A program made the translations under genes and the position numbers. A stretch of 64,000 nucleotides of DNA from an uncultured Eggerthellaceae bacterium. GTDB lineage: Bacteria; Actinomycetota; Coriobacteriia; Coriobacteriales; Eggerthellaceae. Shown here piece after piece: positions 42,797 through 52,448 of this stretch (its first letter is position 1; each line of letters begins with the position of its first letter). The stretch is taken from positions 45,650 to 109,649 of the forward strand of contig CAKUOV010000004.1 of assembly GCA_934670115.1 (NCBI GenBank), read 5' to 3'. A model generated the notes under the pieces. The model was given only the letters and a program-made list of their open reading frames with translations, ran no database searches and was not told the origin of the DNA.

Positions 42797-42829
42797 GGGT
42801 TTTCGAGCGAACGGGGAAGGACGAAAGTC

Positions 42830-43027
42830 GTGGCGTGTATGTTTTGCACCCGCTGCGGAGCGTGCGGGTTGGGAAAGGTGAACGGCCTGCCTGAAAAAGG
42901 GAAATGCCTTTTGTGCGGCACCGAGCTTCCTTCCGATGCGCGCGTTTGTCCCGTGTGTGGAGCGCCCGCCTTGCCTTCGTTCGGCTTGCGACCTCCTGCT
43001 GCTCCCGATGCGCGCGAGGGGCGGTAA
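42830..43027 (+). CDS. Small double zinc-ribbon protein
   Basis: 65 residues with CTRCGACG near the start, then CLLCGTE and CPVCGAP, two zinc-ribbon knuckles. A GTG start at 42830 follows AAGGAC by about 7 nt; an ATG three codons later is also possible. It starts 33 bp after the MFS gene on the same strand and may be the last cistron of that operon, ahead of a strong terminator. Function unknown; a metal- or nucleic acid-binding adaptor is possible. Confidence 0.6.
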   Translation: MACMFCTRCGACGLGKVNGLPEKGKCLLCGTELPSDARVCPVCGAPALPSFGLRPPAAPDAREGR

Positions 43028-43067
43028 GCGTGGCGAAAGCGCGACTCTTAGATTCTTCCTCTCTTTC

Positions 43068-43100
43068 AGATGCGGTGCCGCGTGGTGCCGCATCTTTTTT
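43068..43100 (+). terminator. Terminator of the molybdoenzyme operon
   Basis: Stem AGATGCGG / CCGCATCT followed by T6. Confidence 0.85.
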
Positions 43101-43182
43101 GCGCTTGGTTTCGGATTATTCCTGGAAATTGTCTTTCTCCAAGGGTCTGCCTAGGACTTCGTGCAGTCTAATGTCCAAGAAT

Positions 43183-43333
43183 TGACAAGTTTCCGAAGCT
43201 TTTGGAACGAAAAGCATGCGAAGGGGCGGCAAAGCTTTCAACTGATTTTTCCGACCTGGGGAAACGTTAGAAAGCGATGGCTGGAACTTCCAGAAAATCA
43301 CGCCTTGTTTCCAAAAGTTTCGGAAACTTGTCA
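43183..43333 (+). repeat. Long inverted-repeat element E (GACCTGGGG core)
   Basis: Arms TGACAAGTTTCCGAAG-CTTTTGGAA (43183-43207) and its complement (43309-43333), with the centre CCGACCTGGGGAAACG at 43251-43266. The arms nearly match those of element F at 52098; pairing may extend outward (GTGCAG/CTGCAT). Confidence 0.78.
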
Positions 43334-43485
43334 TTTTTCGCGGTTCGCGCTGCATGGCGTCTGGCTTGCCGCCCGCCGTTCGTGTCCGCCGACGCCGTCC
43401 GCGCTGACAGCTCACACCTGCAGCTACTGGTCCTTCGCTTACAACACAGTATGCACCGTTACCTATTAGCGCTGCGCCTCCTGAA

Positions 43486-43651
43486 GTGGGTGCAAAGGTG
43501 GTAAACTGACAAGATGTAAAAATCGCGAAACTGTCCCTTGAGGCAGTCGGCTGAATAGGGTGAGAATCCCTGCGAGTAGGTCACTGTGATGCGTTGTTGG
43601 CGTTCGCCGGCAACGATGAGTCAGATCGCCGCGCGATAACGTGAGCACCTG
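43486..43651 (+). promoter_or_regulatory. Cobalamin-type riboswitch aptamer
   Basis: GGGTGC (43488-43493) can pair with GCACCT (43645-43650) as the closing stem. Conserved blocks: GGCTGAATAGGGTGAGAATC (the GGTGAGAATCC loop), GAGTAGGTCACTGTGATGCG (the cobalamin box CACTGTGA) and GATGAGTCAGATCGCC. The order and spacing match the leader at 20219. Confidence 0.85.
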
Positions 43652-43674
43652 CCACTACCAGGGAGCTTCGCGGC

Positions 43675-43695
43675 AAGACGCTTCGCCATCGTCTT
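43675..43695 (+). promoter_or_regulatory. Hairpin downstream of riboswitch
   Basis: AAGACG / CGTCTT stem with a 9 nt loop, followed by GCGTCCTCTTT, about 60 bp before the start codon. It is a weak terminator or part of the expression platform. Confidence 0.45.
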
Positions 43696-43756
43696 CGCGT
43701 CCTCTTTGTAAAAGCAGTTGCTTGTGGGGATCAACGAAGGAGGACTGATAAAAAAG

Positions 43757-46700
43757 ATGAAGCGTTCACGTTCACGTTCAATCCTGAACAGCCTGCTTTC
43801 TCTTGTTCTGGTGCTGGGGCTTATGCCGCTGCCCGCTTATGCGGACGAAGCCGCGCCCGAGCAGCTGAGCGACGGGCAATCAAACGCATCTGCGCTTACG
43901 CTTTCGGGAAGCGGAACCGCAGACGATCCTTATCAAATTGCAACGGCGCAGGATTTGGCGGATTTCCGCGACGCCGTTAACGCAGGGAATAATGGGATTT
44001 GCGCTCAGCTGACCGACGACATTACGCTGTCGGGGGAGTGGGCACCCATTGGTACGAACGATTACTATTATACGGGCACGTTTGATGGCGCGAACCACAC
44101 GGTTTCAGGGCTGTCGGTTACAAGTGCTTCGGGTAATAGCGGATTCTTCGCTTACTTGGGCGAAGGGAGCGCGGTGAAGAATCTGAAAGTCGAAGGTACC
44201 GTAAGCACTTCTAAGCAATCTGCGGGCGGTGTTTCGGCATTTGCCCAAGGCTCGTCCATTAGCAATTGCTCGTTTGCGGGTTCTGTTTCTTCAACTCATG
44301 GCAGAGCGCGCATTGCCGGCATTGTGGGCGAGGCGACAGGATCTGCCACTAGCTTTAGCGGCTGCGCAAACAAGGCATCCGTTTCGGGCAGTAATGCGGG
44401 CGGCATTCTTGGTTTCAGTAATAGGGCATGCTCGTTTACGAACTGCTATAACGCGGGTGCCATCACCGGCACATCGCGTGCGGGTGGCATTGTGGGGCAA
44501 ACGGGCGCATCGAATGTTGACAGCTATTTCGCGAGCTGCTTTAACGTGGGTGAAATTTCTGAAACGGCAGATAATCGTGCGGGTATTGCGGCATGGCACA
44601 ACGGTACGGTATCTAGTAACTCGGTAAGCAATTGCTTCTATACGAAACCGACCGCTTCGAATGCGGGTGGAACTAACCCTGTTTCGGGGACGTTTGTTGA
44701 ATCTGTTTCGGCCGCCGACCTGGGCGCCGCTTTCGTGGAAGGCGACAATTATCCCACGCTGGCCTGGGAAAATGTAGTGGCAACGCCGAAGGCGACGGTT
44801 GTTTTCAGCATCACTCCCGAAGATGCACAACTCACTATTAATGGTAAAGTTTCTTCTGCTACATCAAAGCGCGACGCAGGTACGTATTCGTACGAAGTGT
44901 CTAAGGCGGGCTACGTTGCGGCGACAGGCGAATTTACCGTTACCGCAGAACAAGCTGCCGCTTCGCAGACTGTCTCGCTTGCGGTTGAGCTGCAGGCAAA
45001 AGAGCTCACGAGCATCACGGTGGCAGGCGCTGCCGCGCAGTACTATGTGGGCGATGAGCAGCCTGAGCTGACCGTCACGGCGCATTACGCAGATGGCACG
45101 AGCGAAGAAGTCACCGACTTCACGACCGACTGGGATTCTTCCGCTGAAGCTACAGGCAAGGTTGTAACGGTAACATATAACGGCAAGACTGCAACGCTTA
45201 CCTGCGATTTCGTGGTTAAGCCTGGTCCGACGGCGGCTTTGAACGGCAAAGCCGACGTGAACCTGAAAGACGGGTCCTACGGCTTCGAAGAAGTGGATCT
45301 TGACGGCACCACCGTTCTTGCATCCACGAACAAGGGCAAGGGAAGTTCGTCTTCGACCATGACCATCACCATGAAAACGCCGGGCGTGCTTTCCTTCGAT
45401 TGGAAAGTGAGCTCCGAGCCGGGTTATGACTGGCTGGATGTCAAGGTCAACGACAGCTCCACGACCGCGAATAAATCAAGTCGTTCCGGCGTTATTGACT
45501 GGACGGCGTTCAGCACGCTGGTTTCCGCGGGCGATGTTGTTTCCATCAACTATACGAAGGACTCCAGTGGCGATAAGAACGACGATACCGCATGGGTGAA
45601 AAACTTTGCCCTTGCTCCGGCATATACGATTGCGTTGACTACCGTTCCTGCAGATGCATCGCTTATCCTTAAGAACTCCGCAGGTCAGGAACTAACCGCT
45701 AAGAACGGTGCATACACCGTTGTGGCGGGTACGTATTCGTACGAAGCCTCTGCGTTCGGCTACGAAACGGCAACGGGCACGATTGACGTCGCCGATGCCG
45801 ATGTAGCGCGCGAGATCACGCTCACTGCAATGCCTCGACAGACGGTGAGCTTTAACGTGACGGCTCCCGAAGGTCTTTCTGCGGCAGACGCCGCCATTGT
45901 GGTGAAAACGGGCAAGCAGACGCTTGATCCGCAAGCCGATGGCACGTACAACTTGCCTGCGGGCGAGTACACGTACACGGTAACGCACCCCAACTGCGAT
46001 GACGTGAGCGGAACGTTCACTGTTTCCGACAGCGCGGTAACGGTTCCGGTGGCGCTTGAGCGCAAGTGGGTTATTGGCGATTACTTTACGGCCGCAGGCG
46101 TTGCCGTGACTGCCGAAAATGGCGGTTACGGTTTCGTGCTTGATGATAGCGACGCCAGCTTGTTGAAGAGCGAAAACAAGGGTAAAGGCAAAAGCAGCGC
46201 GGTTTTGACGCTTACCGCGCAGCAGGCAGGTCAGCTGTCTTTCAGCTACAAGGTAAGCACCGAGGCGAACTACGATAAGTTCAACGTTACGGTGAATGGA
46301 AATTCGCTGGTCAAGGATGCATCTGGCCTGGTTGATTGGATCACGGCAAGCGCCACTGTGGCAGCCGGCGATAAAGTGCTGTTCACGTATTCGAAGGACT
46401 TCTCGGGCGACGGCAACGATGACGCCGTTTGGCTGAAGGACTTCAGCTTGGCACCGGCATATGGCGTAACGATTACCGCGACCCCCGCCGATGCGATCAT
46501 CGTTTTGCGCAATGCGGCGGGCGAAACCCTTACGGGTAATGCTGGTACGTTTACCGCTATTCCCGGTGAATACAGCTACGAGGTTTCTGCATTCGGCTAC
46601 GAAACCAAGACCGGCACAATCACGGTAACAGATCAAGACGTTGCCCAGACGGTTGTACTGGACGTCTTGCCCACGCAAGCTGTTACATTCACCACCACGC

Positions 46701-49700
46701 TGCCCGAGGGCATGTCGTGCACGCCGGCCGTTACGGTAAAAAGCGCCGATGGCGTTGAACGCGCTTATGCCGCTGGCTTGCCGGCGGGTGAGTACACCTA
46801 CGTTGCTACTGCTGAAGGCTGCGACACCGTGGAAGGTTCCTTCACTGTTGCCGATGCCGCAGTTACCATTCCCGTTGCGTTTGTGCGCACGCTCGTTATG
46901 ACCGACTTTGTGGATTCCGAGCTGGCCACGCTTGCAAACGACACCACTCGTCCGTTCAAGGGCATCTATGACGAGGCGGGCAATTACTTGTATTCCAGCT
47001 TATCGAGCTACGAAACGGCAAAGCTTTCTCTCACGGCGAACGCGAATGTGCGCGTTTCCTTCGATTACGACGCCGATAACGATTGCACGTATTCGTACGG
47101 CTTCCTGATTCAGAAGGGCGATGTTACGCTCAAGAACACGCAGGGAACGAATGATTGGCAAACGTTTACCGCCGATTTATCCGCAGGCGACATCTTGTAC
47201 CTGAATCACTACATTGGCTATAACAGGACGGGCACTGTTAAAGTGAAGAACTTTGTGCTCACGCCGCTGCATACGATTACTACGTCCATTCCGAGCGGTT
47301 CCGCCATTGAGCTTTACGATAACGGTGAACTCATCGCATCGAATTCTTCGGGTTCCTACGTTGTGCCCGATGGCACGTACACCTACACTGTTTCCCAGTT
47401 TGGCTACACCAGCCAGCAAGGCCAGGTTACGGTTGCCGGTGCCGATGCAGCGATCACCGTTGACGCGCTGGCGCCCGTTGAGTCCAAGACCATCACGTTC
47501 GATGTTCCCGAAGGCGCAACGGTCACGGTGAACCACGCTACGGCCGGTCAGATGACCGCCCAGGAGAACGGCACGTATGTTTTGCCGGTGGGCGCATCGT
47601 TTACGTATGTGGTTTCGAAGGACAACTACCTTCCCCAGAGCGGAAGCTTTACGGTATCCGATGATGCGACCATTTCCGTTACGCTGGAATTTGCCGGCGA
47701 AGCATGGGATGGCACTACGAAGACCGAGCCTTCCCTGGTAGAGGGCGTGTATCAGATTTCCAATGCGGCCGAGCTTGCTTGGTTTGCCGATAAGGTCTCC
47801 GAAGACAACACGGTGAACGCTGTGCTGACCAGCCAAATCAACCTGGGCGGCAAGACGTGGACAAGCATGGGCAAGCTCAACGAAACAAGCTATCAGAACG
47901 AATTTGCAGGAACGTTCGACGGCGCGGGCCATACTGTTTCCGGCCTGAAGGCAAGCAATGGTTTGTTCGCGGCAACTTCTGTAACGGCTGTCGTGAAAAA
48001 CTTGGCAGTGTCCGGTGAAATCCAGGGCAGCTCCAACATCGGCGGCATTGTAGGAACAAACGCCGGCCTTATTGAGAACTGCCTGTTCAAGGGTTCGGTA
48101 AAGAACGGAAGCTCGTATAGCACGGGCGGCATTGCCGGTCGCTGCTCGCAGGGTACGGGCATTATCCGCAACTGCGTGAACGAAGGCGAAATATCGTACG
48201 TGGGCAACCTTTACAGCATGACGTCTGTCAACTTGGGCGGCATTGTGGGTTACACGTACGGCGAAGTTTCCAACTGCTATAACGTTGGTTCGCTGTCGGC
48301 ACATGCTACCTACGCCAAGGGCATGGGCGGCATTGTTGGCTCGCTGCGCAGCTCCACCTTAAGCGGCAGCGGCTCCATCGTGAACTGCTACAACGCGGGC
48401 ACGATGACGAAATACGCTGCTGCGGGCGCCCTTGCGGGCGTGCTGGATGGCATGGCTTCTGTGACCAACAGCTACTACCTGAACAGCTGCGGTGCAACCG
48501 ATGAGCGCGCTCAGGCGAAAACTGCTGACGAGATGAAGGCCCACGCGTTTGTGGGTGCGCTGAACGGTTCGGACGGCACGGCATGGCGCATTGACTCCGA
48601 TGCCATCAACGGCGGCTTCCCTGTGCTTGCATGGCAGGGTGGCCAGGAATACAACAACCAGGATGCGAAAGATGTTGCGGCGGCTGTTGCGGCACTCAAG
48701 CTTCAGGCGGTAGCCAATGGCGAAACCGTCGATCTGACCGCTGGCACCAATGGTGCGTATTCTTTGGAGCCCGATCAAGCAGCAGCGCTTGTTCTTCCTG
48801 CTGCAGGCGCACAGGATACGGCTATCAGCTGGGCAATCGCGGCTGTAGGCGACACGAACGAAAGCGCAATTGCGGCTGATGGCACCCTTACGTACCCCAC
48901 GGCGGGCACTGCAACGTATACGCTTACGGCAACCATCACGAAGGGCGACGCTTCTGCGGCCGTTTCCTTCACTGTGGAGTTGCTTTCTGCCGCCCAAGTG
49001 AACGAAAACGCCCTTTCCGCCCTTTGCACAAAGATGCAGGGACGTTCGATTTGGGCATTCCAGGTGAAAAACCCCGATACGACTACGGCGCGCGATGCCG
49101 TGGTTGATTACCTGACCAGCCAAGGCATTGATCTTGACCAGGAAGGTATTACGCTCACGTTTGTGAACCCGGGAACGAAGGCGTTCCCCGGAACGGATAC
49201 CGTCAACCTTGCCGATGACGGCACCATTTCGTACTTCCAGGGTATCGAGGGCAATGCGTCCGCGAAATACGCCCAGTACGATAACGTGACGTTCAACATT
49301 GAGCGCGGCGGCGCAACGAAGCAATTCGGCGTGCGCCTGTTCATTGGCTGGGAGCGCGCCACCGTGCAGGATATTCTGAACGCAGCTGCTTTGAGCGTGA
49401 CCTGGGATTCCATTAAGCCCGAAGGCGTGAACAACCAGGTTGAGTACGAAGATGCAAACGGCGAAGCCGTACCGGGCGAGCCGGTGTTCCCGCTGTGGAC
49501 GCTTGCCTGCGACGGCACCGACGTGGAGACGGGCGAAGCGAATGCCGCAAACGTTGCCGTTCCTGACAAGACGGTGCTCATGCTGCCCGCAACGGTGGGA
49601 ACCGCCAGTGTTGCGTGGGAAGCAACGTATGATGAAAACGCAGGTCAGCTGGTTACCTTTGAAGACGTCTACGTTGACGGCAAGTATATGTGCAAAGCCA

Positions 49701-51865
49701 CGCTCAACGGCAGCGCGTACGGCGAATACGAGGTGTCGCTTGACGCCACGTTTACGTATAACTTGTTCAACGATGGCGAAGGCGTGGATGTAAGCTACAT
49801 TTATCAGGAGAACCCCGACACGCATCTGAGCGAGCCAGTTCTTGACGAAGAGGGCAACCCCATTACCATTGATGTGCCGCTGGTAACTACGTATGCCGGC
49901 ATCAGCTTTGTGCTGGCGCAGGGCGAAAAGACCCCCATTGATGCCGCGCAGACACAAAGCGATTTGGAGAACAAGTACGAAGATTTGATCAGGGACTTTG
50001 TTGACAAGGATAAGAAGCCCGATCTTGCCAACGTGACCGACGACCTGCAGATGCCCACGCCCTCTACTTTGGAGCAGTCCGGCATCTTCCAGGATCGCGA
50101 TTTCGAGAAAGTCACCATGACCTCGGGCGATACGGAGCACCTGACGTTCTATGGTTACCATGCTCAGATTTATCGTCCGTTGCCGGGCGAAGAAGCGGTT
50201 ACGGTTCCGTACACGGTGACTATCACCGACCGCATCACTGAAGAAGTGTATGCGGAAAAGACGTTTACGCTGACGGTGACTCCGTTCGAACAAAAAGAGC
50301 TGGATGACGCGCTTGCCCTGATGGCGCGCGTGGCCACGAGCGATGTGTACTGGAACGGTCTGGCGTACGAGGGTGCTGACAAGAACAACATCACGCAAAG
50401 CTTGAAGCCCTTCAGCGAGATTGTGGCTGATGTTGAAGGCAACCTTACCTACATTCGCGGTGCGCTGAACATCACGTTTGACGGCATTGAGCTGGACGAT
50501 TTGCCGGGTTACGACCCCATGATCTACGGCCAGAGCTGGCGCGAGATCCGCTCAAGCAACGAAAACGTGATTGCCAGCGAAACGCTGCGCTTCACGCAGC
50601 CGGAATATAACACCGAAGTCACGTTGGATTCCGTGATGTCGTACACGAAGTACGCAAAGTACTGGGAGAAGTTCGGCATTGGCGATGAAGCTACCGAGGG
50701 TTCTGCCTTGAAGTACGAAGCGTTCAAGGGCTTCTACAAGGTACCCGTGAACACCACGGTCAAAGTTGCGGGTACGAAGGGCGATACGCCTATCGAGCCG
50801 GCGCCCGATGTGAACGTAACAGTAACGGTCAGCCTATCAGGCGTTTTGGGCACTACCGCCCAAAACACTGTGGCAGCAGCGCTTCCTGTTGTTGCCAAGG
50901 ACCTGAACGTTGATGGCAAGGTCACGTACGACGAGGCCATGGTCGCTGCGCATCAGGCATACGCCAAGAACGGCGCCGATGACTTCGCCATTACGGCATC
51001 GGGTTGGGTCAGCAAGCTGTGGGGCGTTTCCACGGAAAGCTCGGGCTTCCTGCGCAATGGCGCCGCTACGCCCGATGTGATTTCTCGCATTACGGTTGAG
51101 CCGAACGATGTGCTCTATGTGTACACGTACAAGGATTCGGCGAACTACTCTGACCTGGTCACGTCGTTTAACGTGACGTCTCAGAGCGTCAGCGCGAACC
51201 AGGCGTTCGATATCACGCTGAACTACAGCGGCTACGATAGCAACTTCAACGCTATCACCGGTACGGTTTCCGGTGCGCAAATCGGCTACGCCACGCCGGA
51301 GGGCTTTGTGCCGCTGGAAGGTTGCGTGACGGCAGCGGGCGGTAAGGCAAGTGTGACGTTCGCGAAACCGGGCACGTACGTGCTTACCGCGCAAAGCGAC
51401 AGCAAGATCATGACGGCGCCGTACTGCATTGTGACCGTTGAGTACACGCCAAGCTTCACGGTGGGAAGCCAGCCGTTTGCGGGCGACTACGTGAAGGTCA
51501 CGCTGGGCGCTGGTTTCGACGAGGCCACCACTCCCGTTGCGGCGGGCGTGAGCTTCCTGAAGCTTGCGGATGGCACGTATGCGGCGCTTATGACCGCCAA
51601 TGAAGCTGCCGCTCTTACGGCGGATTCCTTCACGTTTGCGGAAGGCGCCGCTGCAAGCGCCGGCGTTGTGGGCGACGTGAATAATTCGGGTCGCATGAAC
51701 ATCGTTGACGCGCAAATTGCCTACGACTTGGGCAACAACAAGTACGCCGACTTCAGCGTGTTGCCCATGGCGGGCTGGTTCGCGGCGGATATGAACGCCG
51801 ATGGCGTGGTAGACGCAACCGATGCGTTTGCCATCCAATACGCTGTTCACTACGGACGCGCGTAA
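43757..51865 (+). CDS. Giant secreted GLUG/PEGA/Ig-like/dockerin surface protein
   Basis: 2,702 residues. Signal peptide MKRSRSRSILNSLLSLVLVL (cleavage near AYA-DE). A first GLUG beta-helix block spans about 50-340. Then come PEGA-type repeats (GTYSYEVSKAGY, GTYSYEASAFGYETATG, GEYSYEVSAFGYETKTG), a bacterial Ig-like domain at about 418-490, and two close copies of a 130-residue module (NKGKGSSSSTMTITM, WVKNFALAP) plus a third, more distant one. A second GLUG block lies at 1317-1630, then more Ig-like modules. Near 2,350-2,470 is DLNVDGKVTYDEAMVAAHQA with WVSKLWGV, then VLYVYTYKD. The last 65 residues are dockerin-like (GDVNNSGRMNIVDAQIAYDL, ADMNADGVVDATDAFAIQ). No sortase motif. AAGGAGG lies about 14 nt before ATG 43757, across an A6 run. 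Preceded by the second riboswitch. Confidence 0.85.
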   Translation: MKRSRSRSILNSLLSLVLVLGLMPLPAYADEAAPEQLSDGQSNASALTLSGSGTADDPYQIATAQDLADFRDAVNAGNNGICAQLTDDITLSGEWAPIGTNDYYYTGTFDGANHTVSGLSVTSASGNSGFFAYLGEGSAVKNLKVEGTVSTSKQSAGGVSAFAQGSSISNCSFAGSVSSTHGRARIAGIVGEATGSATSFSGCANKASVSGSNAGGILGFSNRACSFTNCYNAGAITGTSRAGGIVGQTGASNVDSYFASCFNVGEISETADNRAGIAAWHNGTVSSNSVSNCFYTKPTASNAGGTNPVSGTFVESVSAADLGAAFVEGDNYPTLAWENVVATPKATVVFSITPEDAQLTINGKVSSATSKRDAGTYSYEVSKAGYVAATGEFTVTAEQAAASQTVSLAVELQAKELTSITVAGAAAQYYVGDEQPELTVTAHYADGTSEEVTDFTTDWDSSAEATGKVVTVTYNGKTATLTCDFVVKPGPTAALNGKADVNLKDGSYGFEEVDLDGTTVLASTNKGKGSSSSTMTITMKTPGVLSFDWKVSSEPGYDWLDVKVNDSSTTANKSSRSGVIDWTAFSTLVSAGDVVSINYTKDSSGDKNDDTAWVKNFALAPAYTIALTTVPADASLILKNSAGQELTAKNGAYTVVAGTYSYEASAFGYETATGTIDVADADVAREITLTAMPRQTVSFNVTAPEGLSAADAAIVVKTGKQTLDPQADGTYNLPAGEYTYTVTHPNCDDVSGTFTVSDSAVTVPVALERKWVIGDYFTAAGVAVTAENGGYGFVLDDSDASLLKSENKGKGKSSAVLTLTAQQAGQLSFSYKVSTEANYDKFNVTVNGNSLVKDASGLVDWITASATVAAGDKVLFTYSKDFSGDGNDDAVWLKDFSLAPAYGVTITATPADAIIVLRNAAGETLTGNAGTFTAIPGEYSYEVSAFGYETKTGTITVTDQDVAQTVVLDVLPTQAVTFTTTLPEGMSCTPAVTVKSADGVERAYAAGLPAGEYTYVATAEGCDTVEGSFTVADAAVTIPVAFVRTLVMTDFVDSELATLANDTTRPFKGIYDEAGNYLYSSLSSYETAKLSLTANANVRVSFDYDADNDCTYSYGFLIQKGDVTLKNTQGTNDWQTFTADLSAGDILYLNHYIGYNRTGTVKVKNFVLTPLHTITTSIPSGSAIELYDNGELIASNSSGSYVVPDGTYTYTVSQFGYTSQQGQVTVAGADAAITVDALAPVESKTITFDVPEGATVTVNHATAGQMTAQENGTYVLPVGASFTYVVSKDNYLPQSGSFTVSDDATISVTLEFAGEAWDGTTKTEPSLVEGVYQISNAAELAWFADKVSEDNTVNAVLTSQINLGGKTWTSMGKLNETSYQNEFAGTFDGAGHTVSGLKASNGLFAATSVTAVVKNLAVSGEIQGSSNIGGIVGTNAGLIENCLFKGSVKNGSSYSTGGIAGRCSQGTGIIRNCVNEGEISYVGNLYSMTSVNLGGIVGYTYGEVSNCYNVGSLSAHATYAKGMGGIVGSLRSSTLSGSGSIVNCYNAGTMTKYAAAGALAGVLDGMASVTNSYYLNSCGATDERAQAKTADEMKAHAFVGALNGSDGTAWRIDSDAINGGFPVLAWQGGQEYNNQDAKDVAAAVAALKLQAVANGETVDLTAGTNGAYSLEPDQAAALVLPAAGAQDTAISWAIAAVGDTNESAIAADGTLTYPTAGTATYTLTATITKGDASAAVSFTVELLSAAQVNENALSALCTKMQGRSIWAFQVKNPDTTTARDAVVDYLTSQGIDLDQEGITLTFVNPGTKAFPGTDTVNLADDGTISYFQGIEGNASAKYAQYDNVTFNIERGGATKQFGVRLFIGWERATVQDILNAAALSVTWDSIKPEGVNNQVEYEDANGEAVPGEPVFPLWTLACDGTDVETGEANAANVAVPDKTVLMLPATVGTASVAWEATYDENAGQLVTFEDVYVDGKYMCKATLNGSAYGEYEVSLDATFTYNLFNDGEGVDVSYIYQENPDTHLSEPVLDEEGNPITIDVPLVTTYAGISFVLAQGEKTPIDAAQTQSDLENKYEDLIRDFVDKDKKPDLANVTDDLQMPTPSTLEQSGIFQDRDFEKVTMTSGDTEHLTFYGYHAQIYRPLPGEEAVTVPYTVTITDRITEEVYAEKTFTLTVTPFEQKELDDALALMARVATSDVYWNGLAYEGADKNNITQSLKPFSEIVADVEGNLTYIRGALNITFDGIELDDLPGYDPMIYGQSWREIRSSNENVIASETLRFTQPEYNTEVTLDSVMSYTKYAKYWEKFGIGDEATEGSALKYEAFKGFYKVPVNTTVKVAGTKGDTPIEPAPDVNVTVTVSLSGVLGTTAQNTVAAALPVVAKDLNVDGKVTYDEAMVAAHQAYAKNGADDFAITASGWVSKLWGVSTESSGFLRNGAATPDVISRITVEPNDVLYVYTYKDSANYSDLVTSFNVTSQSVSANQAFDITLNYSGYDSNFNAITGTVSGAQIGYATPEGFVPLEGCVTAAGGKASVTFAKPGTYVLTAQSDSKIMTAPYCIVTVEYTPSFTVGSQPFAGDYVKVTLGAGFDEATTPVAAGVSFLKLADGTYAALMTANEAAALTADSFTFAEGAAASAGVVGDVNNSGRMNIVDAQIAYDLGNNKYADFSVLPMAGWFAADMNADGVVDATDAFAIQYAVHYGRA

Positions 51866-51983
51866 CGCACGTTTGACGTGCGCGAACGTGGTCGTTTGCG
51901 GAAAAGCACGCGTAGGGGATCGCATTGCGCGCGTAAGCGGGCAATGCAACGAGCAGTAAGTTAGCTGCTCCCGCGTGCATTAT

Positions 51984-52020
51984 GAAAGGGTGCGGTGCCT
52001 TTTTGGTGCCGCACCCTTTT
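51984..52020. terminator. Terminator of the giant surface protein gene
   Basis: A near-perfect 15 bp stem AAAGGGTGCGGTGCC / GTGCCGCACCCTTTT with a short T-rich loop and T-run. Confidence 0.85.
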
Positions 52021-52097
52021 CGCGTTCACCGGCGAACGGCGCGTCTTGGAGTGCCGCCCCTCTTGATTCGCCTTCGTGCAAGCCAGTGTCCCTAAAT

Positions 52098-52249
52098 TGA
52101 CAAGTTTCCGAGACTTTTGGAATAGAAGCGGCAGGCGAGGAGGTGTGAGGTTGTCTGTTCGCTGTTCCCAACTGGGGAAACGCTGAAAATCGACATCAAC
52201 GGCTTCTCGAAAATCGCATTTGGCTTCCAAAAGCTTCGAAAACTTGTCA
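52098..52249 (+). repeat. Long inverted-repeat element F (CTGGGG core)
   Basis: Arms TGACAAGTTTCCGAGACTTT-TGGAA (52098-52122) and TTCCAAAAGCTTCGAAAACT-TGTCA (52225-52249); centre CCAACTGGGGAAACGC at 52168-52183. Same orientation as element E. Confidence 0.78.
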
Positions 52250-52448
52250 TTTTTCGTGGTCTGCCCTGCGTGATGAGGTAGCTCAAGAGAAGAAAAACGC
52301 GCTATGGCGGTGCGCTGTACGAGTCCGAAAATGCTTCGGCACCGCCAAGGGGAGATTCCCTGTTGCTTTCGTGTACTCAGGGAGCGCTTTTGATACAATG
52401 TCCAAGGCAAAAAACGCAACATCAATCACAGCAATGAAAGTGTAGAAC

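Larger units (their letters stand above)
43028..43756. other. Repeat- and RNA-rich intergenic region
   Basis: 729 bp. It contains the operon terminator, long inverted-repeat element E and the second cobalamin-type riboswitch (all listed). A short GTG-initiated frame at 43030 crosses the terminator and is not supported. Confidence 0.7.
51866..52448. other. Intergenic region with terminator and element F
   Basis: 583 bp without a supported gene; contains the strong terminator at 51984 and long inverted-repeat element F. The last 180 bp should hold the promoter of the topoisomerase operon. Confidence 0.65.

Noticed and set aside
40796..43093. 765-codon minus-strand open frame opposite the unknown and MFS genes
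   Set aside because: Covers two plus-strand genes with good ribosome sites and membrane helices; its own translation is His/Asn/Arg-rich and resembles nothing.
43030..43185. Short GTG-initiated frame after the zinc-ribbon gene
   Set aside because: It runs through a strong intrinsic terminator and into element E, and lacks its own ribosome site.
48359..50398. 679-codon minus-strand open frame inside the giant surface-protein gene
   Set aside because: Antisense shadow of a repeat-rich gene.
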